Shown here piece after piece: positions 1 to 9,683 of a stretch of DNA of 64,000 nt. Origin of the DNA: an uncultured Flavobacteriales bacterium (GTDB lineage Bacteria; Bacteroidota; Bacteroidia; Flavobacteriales_G; Salibacteraceae); NCBI GenBank assembly GCA_943788725.1, contig CALSRJ010000002.1, forward strand, positions 186,001-250,000, written 5' to 3'. A model generated the notes under the pieces. It did not search any database. It was not told where the DNA came from and was given only the letters and a program-made list of their open reading frames with translations. The position numbers were made by a program, and so were the translations under genes. Each line of letters starts with the position of its first letter. Positions within the stretch are counted from its first letter, which is position 1.

Positions 1-1088
1 ATTGTCACTTCGATTGGCACTGGTTCCTTGGCCAAATCAGCGAGTGCCTTAACCGCCGCAAGCTTCATCTCTTCGTTGATGGTAGAAGCGCGGACGTCTA
101 ATGCACCCCTAAAGATGAATGGAAACCCAAGCACGTTGTTCACTTGGTTTGGAAAGTCGCTTCTACCTGTGGCCATGATGATATCCTTACGAGCTGCAAT
201 GGCAACGTCATAAGCGATTTCTGGATCCGGATTGGCACAAGCGAATACGATCGGATTCTTGGCCATCTTTTTGAGCATCTCCTTGGTAACGATACCCCCT
301 ACAGAAAGACCCAAAAACACATCTGCACCATCCATGGCGTCGGCCAGGGTTTTCTTTTTGGTCTTGGCTATGAATTTGGATTTAATGTCGTCCAGGTCGT
401 CTCGACTATCTGAAATGACCCCCTTACTATCTACCATGAGAATGTGCTCTGGCTTCACACCTAGGGACTTGTAGAGGTTCACACAAGACACCGCAGCAGC
501 TCCTGCACCGCTTACGACCACCTTTACCTTTTCAATTTTCTTTCCCGCAATCTCCAGTGCATTCAGCAAGGCCGCACTCGATATAATCGCAGTGCCATGC
601 TGATCGTCATGCATGATTGGGATATTGAGCTCCTCTTTAAGGCGGCGTTCTATTTCAAACGCCTCTGGAGATTTGATGTCTTCCAGGTTGATTCCCCCGA
701 AGGTAGGAGCAATCGCTTTTACGGTATTCACGAATAGATCTACGTCCGTAGCATCGACTTCAATATCGAAAACATCAATATCTGCGAAGATCTTAAACAA
801 CAAGCCCTTGCCCTCCATCACCGGCTTGGAAGCCTCTGGCCCGATGTTACCTAATCCCAAAACCGCCGTACCATTCGAGATTACGGCCACTAAGTTCCCT
901 TTCGCAGTGTACTTGTAGACATCCTCTTTCCTTTCCGCTATAGCGAGACACGGCTCCGCTACCCCTGGAGAATACGCCAAGCTTAGGTCTCTTTGAGATG
1001 AATAAGGTTTGGATGGCACAACCTCTATTTTGCCTGGTCTTCCTAACGCATGGTAGTCCAATGCATCCTGCTTCTTTCGCTTCTTCAT
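1..1088 (-). CDS. maeB: NADP-dependent malic enzyme, N-terminal part (cut by window edge)
   Basis: Malic enzyme decarboxylates malate to pyruvate and yields NADPH. The ATG is at 1088 on the minus strand, and about 362 codons are visible before the left edge. Seen: YSPGVAEPC near residues 39-47, the [13 protein letters not shown] segment, HDDQHGTAI, and the dinucleotide-binding loop SGAGAAA, all in family order. Large MaeB enzymes of about 760 residues carry a phosphotransacetylase-like C-terminal domain; that part would lie outside the window, so I cannot say whether it is present. The gene is divergent from the sirtuin gene. A one-mismatch -7 element (TACTTTTA on the minus strand, about 1110-1117) could drive it. 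Confidence 0.93.
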   Translation of the reverse strand, partial: MKKRKKQDALDYHALGRPGKIEVVPSKPYSSQRDLSLAYSPGVAEPCLAIAERKEDVYKYTAKGNLVAVISNGTAVLGLGNIGPEASKPVMEGKGLLFKIFADIDVFDIEVDATDVDLFVNTVKAIAPTFGGINLEDIKSPEAFEIERRLKEELNIPIMHDDQHGTAIISSAALLNALEIAGKKIEKVKVVVSGAGAAAVSCVNLYKSLGVKPEHILMVDSKGVISDSRDDLDDIKSKFIAKTKKKTLADAMDGADVFLGLSVGGIVTKEMLKKMAKNPIVFACANPDPEIAYDVAIAARKDIIMATGRSDFPNQVNNVLGFPFIFRGALDVRASTINEEMKLAAVKALADLAKEPVPIEVT

Positions 1089-1158
1089 AAGGTTGTTTTC
1101 AGAAAGGCGTAAAAGTAGAAATATTGACCGTGCCTGCATGCCAATGACGCGCCTTTTA

Positions 1159-1166
1159 TAGCTTTG
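1159..1166 (+). promoter_or_regulatory. -7 promoter element (TAGCTTTG) of the sirtuin gene
   Basis: This is an exact match to the Bacteroidota -7 consensus TAnnTTTG. It ends 18 bases before the ATG at 1185, the same spacing as at several other genes here. It overlaps the longer TTG-started reading frame at 1164 and so argues for the ATG start. I see no good -33 TTG at the usual distance. Confidence 0.5.
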
Positions 1167-1184
1167 AGGTTATTCCCCTTTCCC

Positions 1185-1886
1185 ATGAAACGATTGGTCA
1201 TTTTTTCCGGAGCCGGCATGAGTGCTGAAAGCGGCCTGAAGACTTTTCGGGACTCTGGAGGTCTTTGGGAAGAATACGACATCGAGCAAGTGGCTACTCC
1301 TGAGGCCTGGCAGGCCAATCCAGAACTGGTGCTCGATTTTTACAACATGCGGAGAAAGCAAGTATTAGATGCCGAACCCAACGCCGCCCATACCGCACTT
1401 GTTCGCCTTGAGGAAAAGTTTGACGTCCAAGTGATCACCCAAAACATTGACGACTTGCACGAGCGCGCAGGCAGCGCTCATGTCCTGCATTTGCACGGAG
1501 AAATCCTCAAAGCGCGCCCAGAAAATGACCCTGCTCGTCTATATCCAATCCAACAAGAGTTAAACATCGGCGATGTTTGTGAGTTAGGAGCTCAATTGCG
1601 GCCGCATGTAGTTTGGTTCGGAGAAGAAGTTCCAGAAATGATGCGTGCCATCGAAGTCATGCGCAAAGCGCACGTTGTTTTGATAGTGGGTACAAGTCTA
1701 AATGTTTACCCAGCAGCGGGGCTCATTCACTACGCCCCTAAACGCGTACAATGCTATGTGGTAGATCCGGAAGAAATTCAACAACCGAAGCTTAAGAATC
1801 TAAAGTTCATTCAAGCGAGAGCTTCGGAAGGCGTACCAACGGTTGTGAACGAATTGCTCGCAATGGCTGAGGTGGACCAATTCTGA
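1185..1886 (+). CDS. cobB: Sirtuin-family NAD-dependent protein deacylase without zinc cysteines
   Basis: Removes acyl groups from protein lysines using NAD+ (family knowledge). Seen: the NAD loop GAGMSAESG at residues 9-17, TQNIDDLHERAG from about 85 with the catalytic HG at 104-105, and GTSLNVYPA near 170. A Tyr-x-x-Arg pair (Y53, R56) marks the class III, SIRT5-like type that prefers acidic acyl groups. The usual four zinc-binding cysteines are missing: only one Cys (about 132) lies between the catalytic His and VVWFGE. This form appears common among Bacteroidota homologues, so it is probably not a defect. Length is 233 residues. The ATG at 1185 was chosen because an upstream TTG lies inside the promoter. 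Confidence 0.93.
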   Translation: MKRLVIFSGAGMSAESGLKTFRDSGGLWEEYDIEQVATPEAWQANPELVLDFYNMRRKQVLDAEPNAAHTALVRLEEKFDVQVITQNIDDLHERAGSAHVLHLHGEILKARPENDPARLYPIQQELNIGDVCELGAQLRPHVVWFGEEVPEMMRAIEVMRKAHVVLIVGTSLNVYPAAGLIHYAPKRVQCYVVDPEEIQQPKLKNLKFIQARASEGVPTVVNELLAMAEVDQF

Positions 1887-2000
1887 GCATTATCACACGT
1901 CAAGAATAAGACTATAATTGGTACGGTGATTGTAAATAGGATGCCAAGTAAAATGAGATTATCACGGAGCAAAGGCCATGGTCAAAGATGAATGAAACGG

Positions 2001-2008
2001 TACCTTTG
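2001..2008 (+). promoter_or_regulatory. -7 promoter element (TACCTTTG) of the tlpA-like gene
   Basis: Exact TAnnTTTG match followed by CCGCC, ending 18 bases before the ATG at 2027. It lies inside the longer reading frame that starts at 1988, which supports the internal start. No clear -33 element. Confidence 0.5.
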
Positions 2009-2026
2009 CCGCCTTTAAAAACAACT

Positions 2027-2542
2027 ATGCGACAAGTATTCACTCTATTGGCGATTGCACTGATTGCCTCCACAACCCTTCAAGCACAAGATGGCGGACG
2101 AAAAATTCCAGCTGTTGAGATCAAGGCATTGAACGGTGCTTCATTTAATACCGGCTCCATTGAAAATGATGGCAACCCTATCATCATCAGTTTTTGGGCC
2201 ACTTGGTGTAGTCCATGCAAGCGTGAGCTCAACACCATCGCAGAAGATTTTGTGGATTGGCAAGATGAGACCGGAGTAAAACTCGTAGCCATCTCCATCG
2301 ATGACGCGAGAAACATGCACAAAGTGAAGCCGTACGTGGATGGCCAGTCATGGGAATACGAAGTGTACCTCGATCCGAACGCCGATTTCAAACGCGCAAT
2401 GAACGTCAACAATGTACCCCACACCTTTTTGATCGATGGCGATGGTAACATTGTTTGGCAGCACAACTCATACCAGCCTGGGGATGAGCACGAATTGTAC
2501 GAATTGGTAGAAAAACTTGCCGCTGGAGAAAGCATCAACTAA
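2027..2542 (+). CDS. TlpA/ResA-like exported thioredoxin-fold oxidoreductase
   Basis: Predicted periplasmic thiol-disulfide oxidoreductase of 171 residues. A Sec signal peptide (MRQVFTLLAIALIAS...LQAQ) is followed by the redox motif WCSPC with cysteines near 61 and 64, and by the cis-proline loop VPHTF near 130, as in TlpA/ResA proteins. The start at 2027 gives a clean signal peptide; the ATG at 1988 would add 13 residues and lie upstream of the predicted promoter. It is followed after 24 bases by the DUF6029 gene and then by a lipoprotein that also carries a CxxC motif, so the cluster may handle thiols in envelope proteins; that link is inference. Confidence 0.9.
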   Translation: MRQVFTLLAIALIASTTLQAQDGGRKIPAVEIKALNGASFNTGSIENDGNPIIISFWATWCSPCKRELNTIAEDFVDWQDETGVKLVAISIDDARNMHKVKPYVDGQSWEYEVYLDPNADFKRAMNVNNVPHTFLIDGDGNIVWQHNSYQPGDEHELYELVEKLAAGESIN

Positions 2543-2566
2543 CCAAACGCCCCTCATTTCCCGCTG

Positions 2567-4282
2567 ATGAAACAGCTACAACTACTTAGCTCAACCTTCC
2601 TACTTGTTTTTTTATGCACGCAAACGCTCACGGCTCAAGACGAGGGTGGAGGTTTGCTGGACGGTTTGCAAATCCATGGCAATTTCGACGTCTACGGACA
2701 ACAGTATAATAAGGACTCGATCATCGGAGCTCCGGTTGTCCCTCAGAAAAGCGGCATCAACGCATTTACTAACCTGATCGCGACCAAAGGAAAATTCACT
2801 GCTGGGGTGCGCATTGAAAGCTACCTTCCTCCTGTTCAAGGTTTTGACGTACGATATGGAAATCAGCCCATCGGCGTGCCGTTTCGCTATGCTACTTTCA
2901 AGCAAGACGGACTCGAAGTGACGGCAGGTAATTTCTACGAACAATTTGGAAATGGATTAATCCTACGGGCCTACGAGGAACGGGCTTTGGGTATAGATAA
3001 CGCCTTTGATGGAATTCGGGTAAAGTACTCTCCCTACAAAGGCGTTTACCTGAAGGGCCTTGTTGGAAACCAACGCTACTACTGGCAAAAAAGTGACGGC
3101 ATTGTGCGTGCCTTCGATTCAGAATTCCAATTGAACGAACTGATATCTCAGCTCGAAACACGTGCTTTGCGTATTTCATTGGGAGGCAGCGTGGTCAGTA
3201 AATTCCAAGCAGGAGGCACCTCCTCTCTCAAGTTACCCGAAAACGTGGCCGGTGGTGCTGGACGTTTTCAACTCAATTGGAAAGACTTTGGCTTGATGGG
3301 AGAATATGCCTACAAAGCGAACGACCCCACTAAATCCAACCACTACATCTATAAGGAAGGTCAAGGCCTCTTCATGTCGGCTACGTACTCTAGAAAAGGA
3401 TTTGGTGTCAACATCTCGGCGAAGAGCATAGACAACATGGAATTCCGAAGCGATCGGGAGGCTGGGTTGAATGACCTGTTCATCAATTACCTTCCTGCGC
3501 TCACACGTCAGCACACATACAACCTAGCAGCTACGCTTTATCCTTACGCCACGCAACCGAATGGCGAAGTGGGCATTCAAGGAGATTTGATTTACAAGAT
3601 CAAACGAGGCAGCAAGATCGGTGGTAAGTACGGAACCACCATTCAAATCAATGTCTCCCTGATCAATGCACTCAAGCGAGATTACTACACGAGTGAAAAC
3701 ATTGACACGGCCAACGCCTTGCTAGATCAGCAGGTGTACTTGGACGCAGATCCAGGACGCAAAGGATACAAGACCAATCTCTTGAATATTGGTGATTCCG
3801 TATACTACCGTGACTTCAACATTGAGATCGATCGAAAATTCACAAAGCACTTTAAGCTCAAGGCTACGTATGCCTTCCAGGAATACAACATTGCATTGAT
3901 TCAGAACAAGGTGTCTGACAATGTTGTCGCCCACATAGGCGTTGTTGAAGGCTTGCACACCTTTGGTAAAAAGCACAGCATTCGATGGGAAGCTCAAACA
4001 CTTTTCACGGATCAAGACCAAGGGGATTGGATCTTTGGCTTGATCGAATACGGTTATTCTCCTCATTGGATCGTAACCATACTCAACCAGTACAATTATG
4101 GCAATAAGGTCGAAGATCTGCGGGTCAATTACCCAACAGCACAGGTGACGTATATCCAGAACGCGCTGAGGATGAGCATCGGATACGGCCGGCAACGGGC
4201 TGGAATTTTCTGTGTAGGTGGAGTTTGCAGAAACGTGCCTGCAGCCAATGGTTTAACGGTTGCCATCACTAGCAGCTTTTAA
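2567..4282 (+). CDS. DUF6029 family outer-membrane protein
   Basis: A protein of 571 residues with a Sec signal peptide (MKQLQLLSSTFLLVFLCTQ...LTAQ). The body is rich in alternating aromatic/polar strands, for example GNFYEQFGNGLILRAYEE and the terminal VAITSSF with C-terminal Phe, as expected for an outer-membrane beta-barrel. I recognise the pattern of the Bacteroidota family DUF6029, whose function is unknown. It sits between the thioredoxin-like gene and the Omp28-like lipoprotein on the same strand, with gaps of 24 and 10 bases, so all are probably cotranscribed. Confidence in the family is fairly high; substrate or partner is unknown. Confidence 0.82.
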   Translation: MKQLQLLSSTFLLVFLCTQTLTAQDEGGGLLDGLQIHGNFDVYGQQYNKDSIIGAPVVPQKSGINAFTNLIATKGKFTAGVRIESYLPPVQGFDVRYGNQPIGVPFRYATFKQDGLEVTAGNFYEQFGNGLILRAYEERALGIDNAFDGIRVKYSPYKGVYLKGLVGNQRYYWQKSDGIVRAFDSEFQLNELISQLETRALRISLGGSVVSKFQAGGTSSLKLPENVAGGAGRFQLNWKDFGLMGEYAYKANDPTKSNHYIYKEGQGLFMSATYSRKGFGVNISAKSIDNMEFRSDREAGLNDLFINYLPALTRQHTYNLAATLYPYATQPNGEVGIQGDLIYKIKRGSKIGGKYGTTIQINVSLINALKRDYYTSENIDTANALLDQQVYLDADPGRKGYKTNLLNIGDSVYYRDFNIEIDRKFTKHFKLKATYAFQEYNIALIQNKVSDNVVAHIGVVEGLHTFGKKHSIRWEAQTLFTDQDQGDWIFGLIEYGYSPHWIVTILNQYNYGNKVEDLRVNYPTAQVTYIQNALRMSIGYGRQRAGIFCVGGVCRNVPAANGLTVAITSSF

Positions 4283-4292
4283 CTTGATTGAA

Positions 4293-5213
4293 ATGAATTC
4301 ACTAAAACACTCTTTTCTTCTGATCGCTATTGCTGGTTTTTTTACTGCTTGCAACAAGGTGGACTTACCCATTCCAAAGCCGGTTGAAGTGGCAGGCGTT
4401 TGCATCTTTCCAGAAATTGATTCCAATGCCATTAATCGAGACTTCAGGAAGACCTATGTGGAGGAATTCACAGGGCACAAATGCATTACCTGCCCAGCAA
4501 ATACAACACTCTTGTTGCAACAACTAGAGGAGAACAAGGAACGTATGATTGTCGTTTCCGTGCACGCTGGAGGCTTTGCAAAGGTGGATCTTCCCGACTA
4601 CCCTACTGATTTCAACACCCCCTACGGAACGGACCTTTTTCAACACTTCAGCATGGCGACACAGCCGATTCCTAGTGCGGTAATCAACCGAGATACATTT
4701 CCAACGTTTAATGACCTGCTGGTATTCAACCAAGCTACCACGTTCTGGGATAAGCCCATCGATGAAGCAAACACGAATTCAAGCACCGATTTCGGATTGG
4801 GTATTGCAGCCGAATACGCTGAAGAACTTGGAAACTTCTGCATCAAATCGAGCATTGAAGTGCTCAGCACAATCACTGGAAACTACAACCTTTTAGTACT
4901 CTGCGTAGAAGACAGCATCATAGCAGAGCAATTAGATGCTCGAGTAAGTGAGGATGAATATCCGAAGAAGATTGTGACGGACTACATGCATCGCCATGTG
5001 TTGAGAGGAAAACTGAACAACGACCAAAGCATCAATGGAGATCCTTTAATTTCAGGGACTATAGAGGCTGGAACTTGGATTGACTACGAACTTAACACCG
5101 TCATGCCTGCCAATGTAGTTTCCACAGAGAATACCCACGTCATCGCTTTGATCGTGAATGCTGACACTGAAGAAGTAGTCCAAAGTGAAGAAGTACATGT
5201 GCACGTCAGGTAG
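4293..5213 (+). CDS. Omp28-like outer-membrane lipoprotein with thioredoxin-type CxxC
   Basis: A protein of 306 residues. A lipoprotein signal ends in the lipobox FTAC with Cys20, so it should be lipidated. Residues 60-70 read TGHKCITCPAN: a CxxC in a thioredoxin-like fold typical of Omp28-related proteins of Bacteroidota. The C-terminal part looks like a beta-sandwich (VIALIVNADTEEVV...). The ATG at 4293 was chosen over an earlier in-frame codon at 4260, which lies inside the upstream gene and would spoil the signal peptide. The exact function of the family is not established. Confidence 0.83.
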   Translation: MNSLKHSFLLIAIAGFFTACNKVDLPIPKPVEVAGVCIFPEIDSNAINRDFRKTYVEEFTGHKCITCPANTTLLLQQLEENKERMIVVSVHAGGFAKVDLPDYPTDFNTPYGTDLFQHFSMATQPIPSAVINRDTFPTFNDLLVFNQATTFWDKPIDEANTNSSTDFGLGIAAEYAEELGNFCIKSSIEVLSTITGNYNLLVLCVEDSIIAEQLDARVSEDEYPKKIVTDYMHRHVLRGKLNNDQSINGDPLISGTIEAGTWIDYELNTVMPANVVSTENTHVIALIVNADTEEVVQSEEVHVHVR

Positions 5214-5847
5214 GTTTTCGTACCTACCCCTCCTGGTCTCCTTCTTCTTAGTTGGCGCCGCAAATGCCCAGAAGCCGGCACTCAACAAGGGTGAATTCTC
5301 TGGACTCATTCGCGCGGGAATCGTGGCTAGTCAGATTCACAACGATGACATAGGGGGTTTCAACAAGTTTGGCGGCACCCTCGGAGGAGGCGTTTTCACC
5401 CCAATAAGCGAAGAGCTCAACCTTCAAATGGAAATCAATTACGCCATGCGTGGAAGTCGGAAACGACCAAATCCAAAATCAGGAGACTTGACCACCTTCG
5501 CCATAGAGCCACACTACGTGGACGTACCGATTTTACTCAAGAAATTTATCTGGAAATTCGAGTTCGAAGCAGGTCTGAACAATGGCTTTTTCCTTTTCAG
5601 CCGCATCAGCGACCCCAACTTCCTCTTGCCCACTTCAGTGAAGGAATTCAATCGATATGAGCTTGCTGCTAACTTAGGTGTAAATGTGCCTATCAATGAA
5701 TTTTGGCATACCAACGTACGCCTCCACTACTCGATCACTCCTGCTTCAGGGCGACTCCAATTCGTCAACGGATTCAGCCTACTGGGAGGCGCCTACAACA
5801 ACGCCATAACCTTCTCTGTCAATCGGGTATTCTATCCGAAAGATTGA
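5197..5847 (+). CDS. Small outer-membrane beta-barrel protein (PorT-like fold)
   Basis: A protein of about 216 residues with a signal peptide (LPLLVSFFLVGAANAQ) and amphipathic strands consistent with the PorT/outer-membrane beta-barrel family; specific function is unknown. It overlaps the end of the Omp28-like gene by 17 bases, and its last 29 bases overlap the convergent queG gene. A GTG at 5185 would add four residues (MKKY) and more positive charge to the signal peptide; I chose the ATG but cannot exclude the GTG. The overlap suggests translational coupling with the lipoprotein. Confidence 0.8.
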   Translation: MCTSGRFSYLPLLVSFFLVGAANAQKPALNKGEFSGLIRAGIVASQIHNDDIGGFNKFGGTLGGGVFTPISEELNLQMEINYAMRGSRKRPNPKSGDLTTFAIEPHYVDVPILLKKFIWKFEFEAGLNNGFFLFSRISDPNFLLPTSVKEFNRYELAANLGVNVPINEFWHTNVRLHYSITPASGRLQFVNGFSLLGGAYNNAITFSVNRVFYPKD

Positions 5848-6775
5848 GGAAGCGAATGTTGCGCATCAAGCCTGTGTACTTGGTTCGTTTGACCGCTGAC
5901 CCTTCAAAAAGTGCATCGAACTTTTCTTCTTCTAAGCGTTCCCAATCTTTCCTATCCATTTCCCGCAAAGCTTGCTTTGGCAGGAACTCTTCTGTTTGAT
6001 GTGGTCGACTGAATCGATTCCAGGGGCAGACGTCTTGACAGATGTCGCAGCCAAACATCCAATCGTTGAACTTACCTGAAAATTCCGCAGGTAGATCGGC
6101 GTCCTTCAGTTCTATCGTGAAATAGGAGATGCACTTGCTCGCATCCAGGACATAGGGGGCTACAATGGCATCCGTTGGGCAAGCATCAATGCACGCCGTG
6201 CAGGACCCGCAGTGATCCGCTACGGGCTCATCGCTGGCCAGTTCCAGGTCGGTAATGAGCACTGCAAGAAAATAGAACGATCCTCTCTGCTTTGAAAGGA
6301 CATTGGTGTGTTTTCCCATCCATCCGATTCCAGCACGTGTAGCCCAAGCCTTCTCCATCACTGGTGCAGAATCAACAAATCCCCTTCCTTGCACTTCGCC
6401 AAACTGCTCTTCTATGCGAACCAAAAATTCTTTTAAGCGCTTCTTGATCACCTTGTGATAATCTCGACCGTAGGCATATTTCGAAAGCTTGGGCCCTTCA
6501 TCAGAAAGGAAGGCCTCAGGATAGTAGTTCATGGAGAGGACGATGACACTCTTGGCGCCCGGCACTAGCTTTCGTGGATCAACGCGGAGATCGAAATGGT
6601 TGGACAAATAATCCATCCCGCCATGCTTCTGATCGCGCAGCCATTTCTCAAGGAAAACCTCCTCTTGCTCCAGCCGTGCAGCCTTAGCAATTCTACAATC
6701 CAAAAACCCCATGGACAAGGCTGTCGACTTCACCCACTCGCTTCGAGCCTGCAGCTTTAGGTCGAAAGCCTCCAT
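5819..6775 (-). CDS. queG: Epoxyqueuosine reductase
   Basis: Catalyses the last step of queuosine biosynthesis in tRNA, the reduction of epoxyqueuosine, using cobalamin and two [4Fe-4S] clusters. Seen: the catalytic Asp in DSAPVM (D135), the cluster motif CGSCTACIDACP (Cys 189, 192, 195, 199), Cys215, and CDICQDVCPW (Cys 243, 246, 250). Length of 318 residues is normal for the short form. It follows ruvB with a single base between the genes, so the two are probably cotranscribed. The 3' end overlaps the convergent barrel gene by 29 bases. Confidence 0.96.
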   Translation of the reverse strand: MEAFDLKLQARSEWVKSTALSMGFLDCRIAKAARLEQEEVFLEKWLRDQKHGGMDYLSNHFDLRVDPRKLVPGAKSVIVLSMNYYPEAFLSDEGPKLSKYAYGRDYHKVIKKRLKEFLVRIEEQFGEVQGRGFVDSAPVMEKAWATRAGIGWMGKHTNVLSKQRGSFYFLAVLITDLELASDEPVADHCGSCTACIDACPTDAIVAPYVLDASKCISYFTIELKDADLPAEFSGKFNDWMFGCDICQDVCPWNRFSRPHQTEEFLPKQALREMDRKDWERLEEEKFDALFEGSAVKRTKYTGLMRNIRFLNLSDRIPD

Positions 6776-6776
6776 A

Positions 6777-7805
6777 TCATTCGAACAAAGATCCTTGGGG
6801 GCCTTTGGGTACTTCGCGTCCTAGGTGTTCAAACGCCTCTGGGGTGGCTATCCTACCCCGTGGAGTTCTGTGCAGGAACCCCTCTTGGATAAGAAAGGGT
6901 TCGTATACTTCTTCAATCGTACCCGCCTGCTCACCGACAGCGGTAGCAATGGTAGTAAGCCCAACGGGGCCTCCTCGAAACTTATCGATGATGACCGAAA
7001 GGATCTTGTTGTCCATTTCATCGAGTCCATGGGTATCAACGCTCAGTGCTTCCAAACCATAGGCCGCGATCTTAAAATCGATTGCACCATCTCCTTTAAT
7101 CTGAGCAAAATCTCGGATCCTTCTGAGCAACGCATTCGCAATGCGAGGGGTGCCTCGGCTGCGTCTTGCAATCTCCATCGCCGCTTTATGGTCTATAGCA
7201 ATGTTGAGTATGCCCGCACTGCGATCAACGATGGTGCTGAGCAATTCAGCATGGTAGTAGGATAACCTACTATTGATTCCAAAACGAGCGCGCAACGGTG
7301 AGGTCAATAGCCCAGAACGGGTCGTGGCACCGATCAATGTAAAAGGTGCCAATTCAATTTTCACGCTTCGCGCACTCGGCCCACTATCGATCATGATGTC
7401 GATGGTGTAATCCTCCATTGCTGAATACAGAAATTCTTCCACCACGGGACTCAAGCGATGGATCTCATCGATGAAGAGCACATCTCTTTCCTCGAGGTTG
7501 GTCAGAAGCCCAGCCAAATCACCGGGCTTGTCCAGCACCGGACCACTAGTCGTCTTGATGTTAACCCCCAACTCCTGTGCTATGATATTCGCTAATGTCG
7601 TCTTACCGAGTCCGGGAGGGCCGTGCAGCAAGACGTGATCCAAGGCCTCATTTCGCTGGGTGGCGGCCTGCACGAAAATCTTCAGGTTATCGATGATGGC
7701 TTCCTGTCCGTTAAAATCCTCGAACTGGATGGGCCTCAGAACGCGTTCAATCTCCTTATCGGAGGCAGAGAGTTCAGAAGGATCTGGATCGAGGAAGTTG
7801 TTCAT
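6777..7805 (-). CDS. ruvB: Holliday junction branch migration ATPase RuvB
   Basis: Hexameric AAA+ motor that drives branch migration with RuvA. Seen: Walker [12 protein letters not shown] near residue 63, Walker B with DEIHRL near 113, sensor I GATTRSG, and the arginine-finger segment SPLRARFG, followed by the winged-helix domain near the C terminus ([17 protein letters not shown]). Length of 342 residues matches the family. The ATG at 7805 gives MNNFLDPDP. It is the first gene of a two-gene unit with queG; ruvA and ruvC are not in the window. Confidence 0.98.
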   Translation of the reverse strand: MNNFLDPDPSELSASDKEIERVLRPIQFEDFNGQEAIIDNLKIFVQAATQRNEALDHVLLHGPPGLGKTTLANIIAQELGVNIKTTSGPVLDKPGDLAGLLTNLEERDVLFIDEIHRLSPVVEEFLYSAMEDYTIDIMIDSGPSARSVKIELAPFTLIGATTRSGLLTSPLRARFGINSRLSYYHAELLSTIVDRSAGILNIAIDHKAAMEIARRSRGTPRIANALLRRIRDFAQIKGDGAIDFKIAAYGLEALSVDTHGLDEMDNKILSVIIDKFRGGPVGLTTIATAVGEQAGTIEEVYEPFLIQEGFLHRTPRGRIATPEAFEHLGREVPKGPQGSLFE

Positions 7806-7848
7806 CCTAACAAAGGTAGCAAGTGACCCGACACTTTTTGGGCATAAA

Positions 7849-7872
7849 AAAACCCGCTATTCAGCGGGTTTT
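7849..7872 (-). terminator. Intrinsic terminator after coxA
   Basis: A perfect 10-bp stem (AAAACCCGCT / AGCGGGTTTT) with a 4-base loop. On the minus strand it is followed by a run of T (complement of 7846-7852). It lies 19 bases past the coxA stop and closes the long respiratory operon. The T/A symmetry means it may also act on the other strand. Confidence 0.88.
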
Positions 7873-7890
7873 AAACAATGATCAGAGTTC

Positions 7891-9678
7891 TTAATGTCCT
7901 GCGCCACCGTCGAGTTCGCCTTCTTCAAGCGGAACGATCTGTGGAACGAAGTCATGCTCCTTTCCTGGCTTGCTGTAGTCATATGCCCAACGGTGAACCG
8001 TAGGCAATGCACCTGGCCAGTTTCCATGGATATGTTCTACAGGAGTAGTCCATTCCAAGGTATTCGATCCCCAAGGGTTCTGAGAAGCTTTAGGTCCACG
8101 GAACATGCTGTAAAAGAAGTTGAACATGAAGATGAACTGCGCAAGGGCACCCACGATCGCGAAGATCGAGACCATCTCATTCATCCCGATGAACTCATCA
8201 AACAATGGGAACTCACTATTGGTATAGTAACGTCTTGGTACACCAGCAAGTCCCATGAAGTGCTGTGGAAAGAATACTCCGTAGGCACAGATAAATGTGA
8301 CCCAGAAGTGAGCATAACCCATTTTTCTGTTCATCATCTTGCCATACATTTTTGGGAACCAATGGTAGACTCCTGCAAACATTGCAAGTACCGCTGAAAG
8401 TCCCATTACAATATGGAAGTGAGCGACCACAAAATAGGTGTCGTGCAAATTGATATCGAGGGCGCTATCTGCCAAAATGATACCCGTTACACCTCCAGAA
8501 ATGAACGTGGAGACCATTCCGATGGAGAACAACATGGCTGGCGTAAACCGCACGTTTCCTTTCCACAATGTAGTGATGTAATTGAAAGCCTTTACCGCAG
8601 ATGGAATGGCAATCAATAGTGTGGTAAAGGTGAATACCGATCCAAGGAATGGATTCATACCTGTGATAAACATGTGGTGGCCCCAAACGATGAACGAGAG
8701 GAATGCGATAGCGAGGATCGAACCGATCATAGCACGGTATCCGAAAATGGGTTTACGTGCATTGGTCGCAATCACTTCAGAGGTGATACCTAAGGCTGGA
8801 AGCAATACAATGTATACCTCCGGGTGACCTAAGAACCAGAAAAGGTGCTCATACAAAATTGGGCTGCCGCCGGTCTGTTCGAGTAACTCTCCTGCAATAT
8901 GAATATCACTAAGGTAGAAGCTCGTGCCGAACATTCGGTCGAAGATCAACAGCAAGGCCGCTGAAAATAGCACTGGGAAAGAAAGCACACCGATCACTGC
9001 GGTTACAAACAAGGCCCAGATGCTCAATGGAAGACGCGTCATGGACATTCCCTTTGTGCGCAGGTTGATCACAGTAACCACGTAGTTCAATCCTCCTAGA
9101 AGCGATGAAACAACGAACAGCGACATACTGACAAGCCACAAGGTCATACCCATTCCCGAACCAGGCATGGCCTGCGGCAACGCACTCAATGGAGGGTAAA
9201 CAGTCCAACCGCCAGATGCGGGTCCAGTCTCCACGAATAGAGAAACGATCATCACGATACTTGACGCAAGGAAGAACCAATACGAAAGCATGTTGATGAA
9301 GCCAGAAGCCATATCGCGCGCACCGATCTGCAATGGAATAAGCAGGTTCGCAAAGGTTCCACTCAAACCTCCTGTCAAAAGGAAGAATACCATGATGGTA
9401 CCGTGTATCGTTACAAGCGCTAAGTACATATTCGGATCGAGGATTCCATCAGGAGCCCACTTGTCACCCAGGAAGAAGTTAAGGATCCAAAAGGACTCCC
9501 CTTGCCATCCGAGTTGAAGACGGAACAACGATGACATGATCATACCGATGACGGCCATGATCATTCCTGTGATCAAGAATTGCTTCGAGATCATTTTGTG
9601 GTCCATACTGAAGATATACTTCGATATGAACGTCTCTTCGTGGTGATGATCGGTGTTATGTGCTGTTGCTGTTGCCAT
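7891..9678 (-). CDS. coxA: Cytochrome c oxidase subunit I
   Basis: Heme-copper oxidase catalytic subunit of 595 residues with about twelve membrane helices; it reduces oxygen and pumps protons. Seen: HPEVYIVLLPALG, which holds a CuB His and the cross-linked Tyr of A-type oxidases, and DTYFVVAHFHIVMG with the heme a3 and heme a ligands. HHEE near the N terminus is variable. It is the last gene of the act-cox operon, five bases after coxB. No subunit III gene follows it here, so coxC would have to lie elsewhere. Confidence 0.97.
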   Translation of the reverse strand: MATATAHNTDHHHEETFISKYIFSMDHKMISKQFLITGMIMAVIGMIMSSLFRLQLGWQGESFWILNFFLGDKWAPDGILDPNMYLALVTIHGTIMVFFLLTGGLSGTFANLLIPLQIGARDMASGFINMLSYWFFLASSIVMIVSLFVETGPASGGWTVYPPLSALPQAMPGSGMGMTLWLVSMSLFVVSSLLGGLNYVVTVINLRTKGMSMTRLPLSIWALFVTAVIGVLSFPVLFSAALLLIFDRMFGTSFYLSDIHIAGELLEQTGGSPILYEHLFWFLGHPEVYIVLLPALGITSEVIATNARKPIFGYRAMIGSILAIAFLSFIVWGHHMFITGMNPFLGSVFTFTTLLIAIPSAVKAFNYITTLWKGNVRFTPAMLFSIGMVSTFISGGVTGIILADSALDINLHDTYFVVAHFHIVMGLSAVLAMFAGVYHWFPKMYGKMMNRKMGYAHFWVTFICAYGVFFPQHFMGLAGVPRRYYTNSEFPLFDEFIGMNEMVSIFAIVGALAQFIFMFNFFYSMFRGPKASQNPWGSNTLEWTTPVEHIHGNWPGALPTVHRWAYDYSKPGKEHDFVPQIVPLEEGELDGGAGH

Positions 9679-9683
9679 AGTAA

